This document shows positions 17,039 through 24,240 of a DNA stretch of 64,000 bases, piece after piece. Numbering within the stretch: position 1 is the first letter of the stretch; the number at the start of each line of letters is the position of its first letter. The notes under the pieces are model-generated. The model was not told the DNA's origin and ran no database searches. It was given only the letters and a program-made list of their open reading frames with translations. Source of the DNA: Ectobacillus funiculus (GTDB taxonomy: Bacteria; Bacillota; Bacilli; Bacillales; Bacillaceae_G); assembly GCF_042429435.1 (NCBI RefSeq), contig NZ_JBHMAF010000196.1; one strand, given 5' to 3'. A program made the translations under genes and the position numbers.

Positions 17039-18706
17039 GTGAGGAAAGAGACAGAAAAAATTAAAGTATTCGCCCTAGGTGGAGTAGGGGAAATTGGCAA
17101 GAACATGTATGTTATTGAAGTAGATTCGGATATTTTTGTCGTAGACGCTGGATTGATGTTTCCAGAGGAAGAGATGTTCGGAATTGATATTGTAATCCCT
17201 GATATCACGTATTTGCAGGAAAATAAGGAACGAGTAAAAGGGATTTTCTTAACGCACGGTCACGAAGATCATATTGGTGGTGTTTCATACGTACTAAGAA
17301 AGCTACCTGTTCCGGTTTACGGTACACGCTTAACATTAGCATTAGTTGAAGATAAATTGAGCGAGGCAGGATTGCTCGGACGTGTAACATTAAAAACTAT
17401 AGATGCAAATTCTGTTTTGGAATTTGAAACCGCACAAGTTTCATTTTTCCGTGTGACGCATAGCATTCCTGATGCAGTCGGGATATGTGTTCATACCTCA
17501 CAAGGTTCGATTGTTTATACAGGTGATTTTAAATTTGATCAAACTCCTGTGGACGTATATGGCGCTGACATTGGAAAGATGGCACAAATTGGTAACGAGG
17601 GTGTGCTATGTTTATTGTCGGACAGCACAAATGCGGAGCGTCCTGGCTTTACCGGCTCTGAAAGATCAGTAGGTGTAGAGATTTCAAAAGAATTTCATAA
17701 TGCGGAGGGGCGGATTATTGTTGCTTCCTTTGCATCAAATGTTCACCGCCTTCAGCAAGTATTTGATGCAGCCTTTGAAAATGATCGGAAGGTAGCAGTC
17801 GTGGGCCGAAGCATGGTGAAGGTTGTGGATATTGCTCGCAATCTTGGTTACTTGCATATTCCAGACGACATGTTAATTTCACTGCAGGATATTGATAATT
17901 ATCCAGAGTGTAAGATAGCAGTTTTAACAACAGGCAGTCAGGGAGAACCGATGGCAGCACTCTCACGAATGGCTAAAAATGCACACAAACAAGTAGCCAT
18001 TCGAAAAGGTGATACAGTGATTATTGCTGCTAGTCCGATTCCGGGAAATGAAACATCTGTGTCCAAGACGATTGACCTGCTGTTTCGTGCTGGCGCTAAT
18101 GTTATATATTACGGCGAAAAGAAAATTCACGTATCGGGTCATGCAAGTCAAGAAGAATTAAAGTTAATGTTAAATATTATGAAGCCGAAATATTTCATTC
18201 CCGTACATGGGGAATTCCGTATGCAAAAGGCACATGCGAAGCTTGCATCTGCTACTGGTATTTCACCTCACCGTACTTTTATTGTAGAAAAAGGCGAGGT
18301 TATCGAGTTCAAAGAAGGTAGAGCGAAAGCTGGAACGAAGGTACAAGCTGGTAATGTGTTAATTGATGGTCTTGGTGTTGGGGATGTTGGTAATATCGTA
18401 TTGCGTGATCGGAAGCTGCTTTCTCAGGATGGCATCCTTGTAGTTGTTATTACGCTTAGCAAGGAAGCAAAAACAATTGTATCTGGCCCAGAGATCATTT
18501 CGCGCGGCTTTGTATATGTACGAGAGTCTGAACAGCTTATTGATGGTTCTGCGAGGCTAGTGAAGGAAATTATTGAGCAATCCATTCGGGAATACGCTAT
18601 TGAATGGTCTACATTAAAACAAAATATTCGTGACTCTCTCAGTCAATTCTTATTTGAGAGAACGAAACGAAAGCCAATGATTTTACCGATCATCATGGAA
18701 ATCTAA
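17039..18706 (+). CDS. rnjB: Ribonuclease J (RnjB locus)
   Basis: This 555-residue metallo-beta-lactamase/beta-CASP ribonuclease belongs to the RNase J family, which acts in mRNA turnover and rRNA maturation. Its position after dapA and sequence (FALGGVGEIGKNMYVIEVDSDIFVVDAG) match B. subtilis RnjB (YmfA). The zinc motif HxHxDH is complete: HGHEDH at residues 73-78. From memory, the B. subtilis paralogue has lost part of this motif (HGHDEN), so this copy may be a fully competent enzyme. VHRLQQV, a beta-CASP SGH motif (HVSGHASQEELKLM) and PVHGEFRMQKAHA follow. The start is GTG 17039 with TGGAGG seven bases upstream. Confidence 0.92.
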   Translation: MRKETEKIKVFALGGVGEIGKNMYVIEVDSDIFVVDAGLMFPEEEMFGIDIVIPDITYLQENKERVKGIFLTHGHEDHIGGVSYVLRKLPVPVYGTRLTLALVEDKLSEAGLLGRVTLKTIDANSVLEFETAQVSFFRVTHSIPDAVGICVHTSQGSIVYTGDFKFDQTPVDVYGADIGKMAQIGNEGVLCLLSDSTNAERPGFTGSERSVGVEISKEFHNAEGRIIVASFASNVHRLQQVFDAAFENDRKVAVVGRSMVKVVDIARNLGYLHIPDDMLISLQDIDNYPECKIAVLTTGSQGEPMAALSRMAKNAHKQVAIRKGDTVIIAASPIPGNETSVSKTIDLLFRAGANVIYYGEKKIHVSGHASQEELKLMLNIMKPKYFIPVHGEFRMQKAHAKLASATGISPHRTFIVEKGEVIEFKEGRAKAGTKVQAGNVLIDGLGVGDVGNIVLRDRKLLSQDGILVVVITLSKEAKTIVSGPEIISRGFVYVRESEQLIDGSARLVKEIIEQSIREYAIEWSTLKQNIRDSLSQFLFERTKRKPMILPIIMEI

Positions 18707-18712
18707 TAAAGC

Positions 18713-18765
18713 AGGCTCGCTGATTGGCGAAGACATCGCCCCGAAAAGTTATACTTTCTTATCTT
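18713..18765 (-). repeat. Relic of a family I repeat (reverse orientation)
   Basis: GGCTCGCTGATTGGCGA resembles the end hairpin of the repeat, and the reverse complement of the segment near 18747-18769 reads like ACTTTAAGAAAGTATAA with substitutions. The rest of the element is not recognisable. Confidence 0.4.
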
Positions 18766-18770
18766 AAAAT

Positions 18771-18807
18771 AAAAACAAAGCGCTCCCGGCAGGAGCGCTT
18801 TGTTTTT
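18771..18807 (+). terminator. Intrinsic terminator of the RNase J gene
   Basis: AAAAACAAAGCGCTCC and GGAGCGCTTTGTTTTT form a 16-bp stem with loop CGGCA. The symmetric A and T tracts make it potentially bidirectional. Confidence 0.92.
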
Positions 18808-18872
18808 GGATAGCGGGATGACCCTTCTCACCTATAGATTCGATATTGACTTCATATGCTTGTCCTTTCTCC

Positions 18873-18901
18873 GCATGAAAAACGGAATGTAACAAATACT
18901 A
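18873..18901 (+). promoter_or_regulatory. Candidate forespore (SigG-like) promoter of tepA
   Basis: GCATG (18873-18877), 17 bases, AATACTA (18895-18901) resembles the SigG pattern gHATR-N17/18-CATnnTA. It lies about 30 bases before the tepA ATG. Confidence 0.4.
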
Positions 18902-18929
18902 CTTGTATAATGGCGAAAGGAGCAGGATT

Positions 18930-19673
18930 ATGGCAGATCGCGAATACATAATAAACCAAGAAGGAACGGAAAAAAAAGAAGAAGTAAAAGATAGCATTGT
19001 GGAAAAAATACAGCAGCTTGGACAAACAAATGTCCCGCAGCTAAATGAATCCCGCATTCACTGCTTAACAATTGTTGGACAAATTGAGGGACATGTACAA
19101 CTCCCTCCTCAAAATAAAACGACAAAATATGAACATGTTATTCCGCAAATTGTTGCCATCGAGCAAAATCCAAAAATTGAAGGATTGCTTATTTTATTAA
19201 ATACAGTAGGGGGAGACGTGGAGGCAGGTCTCGCCATTTCTGAAATGATTGCCTCTCTATCTAAGCCAACTGTTTCTATCGTACTGGGAGGAGGACACTC
19301 CATCGGTGTTCCGATCGCCGTCTCTACAAATTATTCCTTTATTGCAGAAACAGCGACAATGACGATTCATCCAATCCGCTTAACGGGCTTGGTGATTGGC
19401 GTTCCGCAAACGTTCGAATATCTGGATAAGATGCAGGAACGTGTCATTCGGTTTGTCACTAAGAATTCAAAGGTGACGGAAGATCGATTCAAAGAGCTTA
19501 TGTTTGCGAAGGGGAATTTAACACGTGATATTGGCACGAATGTTGTGGGGATTGATGCCGTTAAATACGGTCTCATCGATGAGGTGGGAGGAATAGGTCC
19601 TGCCCTCCGCAAGTTAAATGAAATGATTGAAAGCCGTGTGCAGCCTCAAGAAGGAGGGGGACTGCTGCAATGA
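18930..19673 (+). CDS. tepA: ClpP-like serine protease TepA (translocation-enhancing protein)
   Basis: This 247-residue protein of the ClpP/crotonase fold has a ClpP-like core (IVGQIEGHVQLPP; LLILLNTVGGDVEAGLAISEMIA), a serine in GGGHSIGVPIAV and a histidine in MTIHPIRLTG, in the ClpP order Ser then His. The N-terminal 30 residues are charged. B. subtilis TepA was reported to aid protein translocation, and related germination work links it to degradation of spore proteins. The frame extends up to 18903, but ATG 18930 follows GAAAGGAG. The end overlaps ylzJ by four bases. Confidence 0.9.
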   Translation: MADREYIINQEGTEKKEEVKDSIVEKIQQLGQTNVPQLNESRIHCLTIVGQIEGHVQLPPQNKTTKYEHVIPQIVAIEQNPKIEGLLILLNTVGGDVEAGLAISEMIASLSKPTVSIVLGGGHSIGVPIAVSTNYSFIAETATMTIHPIRLTGLVIGVPQTFEYLDKMQERVIRFVTKNSKVTEDRFKELMFAKGNLTRDIGTNVVGIDAVKYGLIDEVGGIGPALRKLNEMIESRVQPQEGGGLLQ

Positions 19674-19876
19674 TTTTATATACAATCCTGCCGGAAGAAG
19701 TCTTATACCCAGTAGATGAGACAGTATTTACAAAGCAAAGGCTTGTAAATTGCGGCGGTTGCGATTTGGTTGTGGAGGCAACGCCTGATAACGAGTATAA
19801 GGTTGTACGAATATTGAGCAGTGATCCGCAGCATTACTTACAATACCAGCCCGGGCAAAAAGTGATCATTCATTGA
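19670..19876 (+). CDS. ylzJ: YlzJ-like small protein
   Basis: This 68-residue protein matches the YlzJ family by its opening (MILYTILPEEVLYPVDE) and by position after tepA. It includes the segment VNCGGCDLVVEATPDNEYKVVRILSSDP and has no membrane segment. The ATG overlaps the tepA stop, and the ribosome site GAAGGAGGG lies within tepA. Function is unknown; co-expression with tepA is expected. Confidence 0.85.
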   Translation: MILYTILPEEVLYPVDETVFTKQRLVNCGGCDLVVEATPDNEYKVVRILSSDPQHYLQYQPGQKVIIH

Positions 19877-20002
19877 ACTCGCCCCGCTTACCAACAGACT
19901 ACGCTTATTATGTGCTTGAAGTGGGGGTCTTCTGTGGGAAAATGATAAAAAGCAGGAATTTAAAAGGAATATATAGTATAATATAAAGAAAAACGACAGA
20001 TG

Positions 20003-20028
20003 GAGCAGCCAACAAGGCTGCTTTCTTC
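20003..20028 (+). terminator. Intrinsic terminator after tepA-ylzJ
   Basis: AGCAGCC and GGCTGCT form a 7-bp stem with loop AACAA, followed by TTCTTCC. It lies about 130 bases after ylzJ. Confidence 0.6.
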
Positions 20029-20035
20029 CGTTCCA

Positions 20036-20105
20036 AATTAAGAAAGTATTCCTTTTTTTGGAATTATCTAGTTCCCACGGCCTGCTCCGGTCTTCGGAAT
20101 AACCT
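20036..20105 (+). repeat. Family II intergenic repeat
   Basis: AAGAAAGTATTCC, a T-rich run, GGAATTATCTAGTTCCCACG and GGCCTGC parallel the element at 46657-46722 (AGAAAGTATAA, T run, GATGTCTAGCTCCCAAGG). CTTCGG repeats follow. The 392-base gap between ylzJ and spoIIIE contains this, a weak hairpin near 20130-20155 and the preceding terminator. Confidence 0.45.
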
Positions 20106-20268
20106 TCGGCACAAAAGATAAAAAGCGCCTTGTGTGCCAAGGAACACACGGAAAGCTTCTATGAATAAGTTTTCCCGAACCGTGCGTTTGGTGCGCGGGG
20201 TGTTTTACGCCGGGAGCAAGGGCGAGCTGTGTCTGCTTTTTATGTATAATAAGTTTCGAGGTGAAAAA

Positions 20269-22629
20269 ATGACAAAGCAAAAGAGAGGTAAAAAAATGAA
20301 GGAACGGCAATCGGTGCGGCCAACGATGCGCTATGAGATTGTCGGTTTGTCTCTTTTCGCGCTCTCTCTCATTACAATTTTACAGCTTGGTGTGATCGGA
20401 AAGGCTTTTGTTTTGTTTTTCCGCTTTTTCTTTGGCCAATGGTACATGATTGGCTTGCTTGGGGCAATCAGTTTGTCTGTGTATTTTGTAATAAAGCGGC
20501 AATGGCCGAATTTAGCGACTAAACGTATGATTGGAGTGTATTTAATCGTACTGGCTATTTTAATGTTCAGCCATGTGACATTGTTTCAAATGCTAACTAA
20601 CAACGGAAAGCTTCCAAGTCCGTCTGTTATTGTGAACACGAAGGATTTGTTCCTCATGGAAGCAAAAGGGGAAATTGGCTCTAAGGATCTAGGAGGAGGC
20701 ATGCTCGGGGCGCTTATGTTTGCCTCATGTTATTTTTTATTTGATGCGATGGGAGCTTACATTATTGGAGCGATTTTTATTGTGCTCGGTCTTCTTTGTA
20801 TTACAAATAAGCATTTGGGCGAGGTGTTGTCTCCGGTTTTTATGCTTGTCAGAGGACAGCTAGCGGCATTTGGTCAGGATTATAAAGGTTGGAAGGAAAG
20901 TCGAGCAGTGGAGAAAACGGAGAAAAAGAAAGCGACGAAAACAAGAAGCGAGCGTCATGAAAGAGCTATAATGGCGCAACAAGCAGATGAGGATGAAGAA
21001 GAAGCTACGCCTCCTATTATTATTAATGATACATATGCCTTGCACGGGGAGGATGATGAGCCTCCAGCAGCACCGCCAAAGGAGGAAAATCGGACGATCA
21101 AGATTAATTTAGGCATTCCAACGCCGCAGAAGGAGGAAGGCGCAGCAGAACCGGCAGTTATAGCTGTTCCTGAGCCAAACCTGCAGTTTGTGCACGTTGA
21201 AGCAAAGGATTATACCATTCCGTCGCTGGATTTGCTCAAATCGCCGAGCAAACGGGGCATTGCTGATGATACAGATAAAATAAAGGAAAATGTTGAGATA
21301 TTAGAAGAAACCTTCAAAAGCTTTGGTGTGAAAGCTAAGGTGACAGAGGTGCATAGGGGACCGGCTGTTACAAAATATGAGGTATATCCAGGGACAGGTG
21401 TGAAGGTTAGTAAGATTGTCAGTTTAAGTGATGATTTAGCACTTGCTTTAGCTGCGAAGGATATACGGATTGAGGCGCCTATTCCGGGGAAGTCGGCAAT
21501 TGGTATCGAGGTACCAAACTCGGAAATCGCAATGGTCACACTGCGGGAGGTTCTTGAAGGGAAAGCAAGCAAACATCAGGACGAGAAGCTATTGATTGGT
21601 CTTGGCCGTGATATTGCTGGTGAGGCAGTTGTTGCACGGCTTAATAAAATGCCGCATCTTCTTGTTGCTGGTGCAACTGGCAGCGGAAAAAGTGTTTGTA
21701 TTAATGGTATCATTATCAGTATTTTGATGCGGACAAAGCCGCATGAAGTGAAAATGATGATGATCGATCCAAAAATGGTAGAGCTGAACATGTATAATGG
21801 TGTGCCGCATCTGCTTGCACCTGTTGTCACAGATCCGAAAAAAGCATCACAGGCACTAAAAAAGGTTGTAAGTGAAATGGAGAGACGCTACGAGTTATTT
21901 GCTCATAGCGGAACGCGTAATATTGAAGGGTATAATGAGTACGTGAACCAATATAATGAGCATGCGGATGCAAAGCAGCCAACATTGCCTTATATTGTTG
22001 TAATTGTGGACGAGCTTGCTGATCTCATGATGGTTGCTTCCTCAGATGTGGAAGATAGCATTATGCGTCTCGCCCAGATGGCACGTGCAGCCGGCATTCA
22101 TTTAATACTAGCAACGCAGCGTCCATCCGTTGATGTCATTACGGGCGTCATTAAAGCGAATATTCCCTCAAGGATTGCCTTTGCTGTTTCATCGCAAACT
22201 GATTCACGTACCATTTTGGATACAGGGGGAGCAGATAAGCTTCTTGGCCGCGGGGACATGCTGTTTCTTCCGGTGGGGGCATCGAAACCGATTCGTGTAC
22301 AAGGTGCATTTTTATCTGATGAAGAAGTCGAGAAAGTTGTGGAGTATGTCATATCGCAGCAAAAAGCGCAATATCAGGAGGATATGATCCCGAAAGAGGG
22401 AACAGAGAGTGTGCAGGATGTAGAGGATAATTTATATGAGGAGGCAGTACAACTTGTTGTAGATATGCAAACAGCTTCCGTCTCTATGCTGCAAAGGCGC
22501 TTCCGGATTGGCTATACGCGTGCGGCCCGTTTAATTGACGCAATGGAAATGAACGGAGTTGTTGGTCCGTATGAAGGAAGCAAGCCACGCGAAGTATTGG
22601 TGAAGGATGTACAAGAAAAAAGCTCGTAA
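20269..22629 (+). CDS. spoIIIE: DNA translocase SpoIIIE/FtsK
   Basis: SpoIIIE is the septal ATPase that pumps the forespore chromosome across the asymmetric septum. The 786-residue protein has four predicted N-terminal membrane segments (within about residues 22-180), an acidic/basic linker, and the motor with Walker A GATGSGKS and Walker B-type IVVIVDELADLMM. A C-terminal gamma winged helix (QTASVSMLQRRFRIGYTRAA) reads SRS sequences. The frame is open to 20134, but ATG 20269 has CGAGGTGA upstream and gives the expected short cytoplasmic lead. The stop codon is the first base triplet of a reversed family I repeat. Confidence 0.96.
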   Translation: MTKQKRGKKMKERQSVRPTMRYEIVGLSLFALSLITILQLGVIGKAFVLFFRFFFGQWYMIGLLGAISLSVYFVIKRQWPNLATKRMIGVYLIVLAILMFSHVTLFQMLTNNGKLPSPSVIVNTKDLFLMEAKGEIGSKDLGGGMLGALMFASCYFLFDAMGAYIIGAIFIVLGLLCITNKHLGEVLSPVFMLVRGQLAAFGQDYKGWKESRAVEKTEKKKATKTRSERHERAIMAQQADEDEEEATPPIIINDTYALHGEDDEPPAAPPKEENRTIKINLGIPTPQKEEGAAEPAVIAVPEPNLQFVHVEAKDYTIPSLDLLKSPSKRGIADDTDKIKENVEILEETFKSFGVKAKVTEVHRGPAVTKYEVYPGTGVKVSKIVSLSDDLALALAAKDIRIEAPIPGKSAIGIEVPNSEIAMVTLREVLEGKASKHQDEKLLIGLGRDIAGEAVVARLNKMPHLLVAGATGSGKSVCINGIIISILMRTKPHEVKMMMIDPKMVELNMYNGVPHLLAPVVTDPKKASQALKKVVSEMERRYELFAHSGTRNIEGYNEYVNQYNEHADAKQPTLPYIVVIVDELADLMMVASSDVEDSIMRLAQMARAAGIHLILATQRPSVDVITGVIKANIPSRIAFAVSSQTDSRTILDTGGADKLLGRGDMLFLPVGASKPIRVQGAFLSDEEVEKVVEYVISQQKAQYQEDMIPKEGTESVQDVEDNLYEEAVQLVVDMQTASVSMLQRRFRIGYTRAARLIDAMEMNGVVGPYEGSKPREVLVKDVQEKSS

Positions 22630-22762
22630 AGAAAACTCGCCGCTTGGCGAGCCCTGTCCTTGGGCGAAGATAGAGGAGTAGCCCTACTTACACTGTATTC
22701 CTAAAATTCCCCACTGCGTCGAATGAACTTCCAGTTGGGAATTTATCCTTTCCTACAGTGTA
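22627..22762 (-). repeat. Family I intergenic structured repeat, copy 3 (reverse orientation)
   Basis: Read on the minus strand it starts TACACTGTAGGAAAGGATAA, keeps ATTCGACGCAGTGGGGAA, TTTTAGGAATACAGTGTAAG and CTTCGCCCAAGGACAGGG, and ends CTCGCC-AAGC-GGCGAG plus TTTTCTTTA. It is the only well-preserved copy opposite to its neighbours. Its end overlaps the spoIIIE stop codon. Confidence 0.88.
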
Positions 22763-22764
22763 AA

Positions 22765-22819
22765 AAAGGTACAAACGAGAGAAACGCAATTTTGCATTTC
22801 TCCTGTTTGTACCTTTTAT
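22765..22819 (+). terminator. Long terminator hairpin after spoIIIE
   Basis: AAAAGGTACAAACGAGAGAA pairs with its near-complement ending in TTTGTACCTTTT through a stem of over 20 bp with a few mismatches. It stands directly at the 5' end of the reversed repeat. The 310-base gap before nupN contains only this, the repeat and an AT-rich promoter region. Confidence 0.75.
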
Positions 22820-22939
22820 TTGTTTTACAAAAAATGAAACCATTGTAATTTTATTTGTTCTTTTTAGGAAGATGAAGGAAAGAAAGGGACATGATATATA
22901 TATCCATTTCTTTTATATCAACTAGGAGGGACATATAGG

Positions 22940-24007
22940 ATGAAGAAAAAAGCAGGGCTACTTTTATCTTTAACACTGGCTGCTAGCACTATGTTAGGGG
23001 CTTGCGGTAACGCTAATAAGGAAGCTGGCGATACGAAAAAAACCAGTGGTTTTAAAGTTGGCATGGTTACAGATGTTGGCGGGGTGGACGATAAATCTTT
23101 TAACCAGTCTGCTTGGGAGGGATTAACAGAGTTTGGTAAAAAGAACAGTTTGAAAGAGAATGAAGACTACCGTTATTTGCAGTCTACTCGCGATTCTGAA
23201 TATGAGCCAAACCTAACAAAATTCGCTGAAGGCAACTATAACCTAACATTTGGTATCGGCTACTTAATGCAGGAAGCTGTTGAAAAGGTAGCAGATCAAT
23301 TTCCAAACAACCAATTTGCGATTGTTGACAGTGTGATTGACAAAAAGAATGTCACAAGCATTACATTTAAGGAAAATGAAGGTTCTTTTCTTGTCGGTGT
23401 TGTTGCGGCTCTAACCACAAAATCGAATAAGGTCGGCTTTATCGGCGGAACAAAAAGTCCGCTCATTCAAAAGTTTGAGTATGGATTTAAAGCGGGAGTA
23501 AAGGCAGTGAATCCGAATATTGAGGTTGTCGCTGAGTATGCGGAAGCGTTCGATAAGCCGGAAAAAGGCTCTGTTCTAGCATCGGCGATGTATGGGCAAG
23601 GTGTGGATGTTATTTATCATGCATCTGGCGCAACTGGAAATGGTGTATTTACAGAGGCGAAAAATCGTGCAAAAAAAGGCACAAAGGTCTGGGTAATTGG
23701 TGTTGACCGTGATCAGCATCAAGAAGGCATGCCAGAAAACGTAACATTAACTTCTATGGTCAAGCGCGTTGATGTAGCGGTGGCTGAAGTAGCTCAAGAA
23801 ATGAAGGATGGCAAATTAGAGGGTGGGAAAACGCTTGAGTTTGGCCTCAAGGAAGAGGGAGTAGGCATTGCACCTACAAAAGATAATGTCAGTCAAGATG
23901 CGCAAGCAAAGGTAGAGGAATTCACGAAGAAAATTTTGAACGGTGAAATCAAGGTTCCAGCTACGGAAGAAGAATATAAGGCATATGAAGCTGCTTTAAA
24001 GAAGTAG
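22940..24007 (+). CDS. nupN: BMP-family lipoprotein, nucleoside ABC transporter substrate-binding protein
   Basis: This 355-residue lipoprotein begins MKKKAGLLLSLTLAAS with lipobox LGAC (Cys at about residue 21), so it is anchored outside the membrane. It has the BMP/PnrA-like fold (FKVGMVTDVGGVDDKSFNQSAWEGL; GIGYLMQEAVEKVADQFPNNQFAIVDS), whose members bind purine nucleosides. With the ATPase and two permeases that follow it resembles B. subtilis NupNOPQ, a guanosine importer. The symbol is assigned by similarity and context; the exact nucleoside is not known. ATG 22940 follows AGGAGGG. A hairpin and a family I repeat separate it from nupO. Confidence 0.85.
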   Translation: MKKKAGLLLSLTLAASTMLGACGNANKEAGDTKKTSGFKVGMVTDVGGVDDKSFNQSAWEGLTEFGKKNSLKENEDYRYLQSTRDSEYEPNLTKFAEGNYNLTFGIGYLMQEAVEKVADQFPNNQFAIVDSVIDKKNVTSITFKENEGSFLVGVVAALTTKSNKVGFIGGTKSPLIQKFEYGFKAGVKAVNPNIEVVAEYAEAFDKPEKGSVLASAMYGQGVDVIYHASGATGNGVFTEAKNRAKKGTKVWVIGVDRDQHQEGMPENVTLTSMVKRVDVAVAEVAQEMKDGKLEGGKTLEFGLKEEGVGIAPTKDNVSQDAQAKVEEFTKKILNGEIKVPATEEEYKAYEAALKK

Positions 24008-24022
24008 AGAAGAAAAGCAGTG

Positions 24023-24061
24023 CGAGGGTTAGTTCAGAGAGCTAGCCTTCGTATGTATTTT
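24023..24061 (+). terminator. Possible terminator or attenuator between nupN and nupO
   Basis: CGAGGGTTAG and CTAGCCTTCG form a 10-bp stem (two G-U pairs) followed by TATGTATTTT. It could limit read-through from nupN into the transporter genes. Confidence 0.5.
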
Positions 24062-24200
24062 CACTGTAAGGAAGTATAAATTCCTAGCTAGAAGTCAATT
24101 CGACGTCGTGGGGAATTTTAGGAATACAGTGTAAGTAGGGCTACGCCTCTGTCTTCGCTCGGGCGGGGGGCAGGGCTCACCAATCGGCGGGTTTTCTTTA
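24061..24200 (+). repeat. Family I intergenic structured repeat, copy 4
   Basis: TCACTGTAAGGAAGTATAAA, TTCCTAGC, CAATTCGACGTCGTGGGGAA, TTTTAGGAATACAGTGTAAG and CTACGCCTCTGTCTTCGC are present. The final hairpin reads CTCACC-AATC-GGCGGG with one mismatch and one G-U pair, followed by TTTTCTTTA. It fills the nupN-nupO gap. Confidence 0.87.
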
Positions 24201-24240
24201 CCATACACTATATGGAGCTTCCAATGGAGGAGGTCTTGCT

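Noticed and set aside
22820..22939. Possible purine riboswitch upstream of the nucleoside transporter
   Set aside because: No three-way-junction core sequence is seen; the stretch is simple AT-rich promoter DNA.
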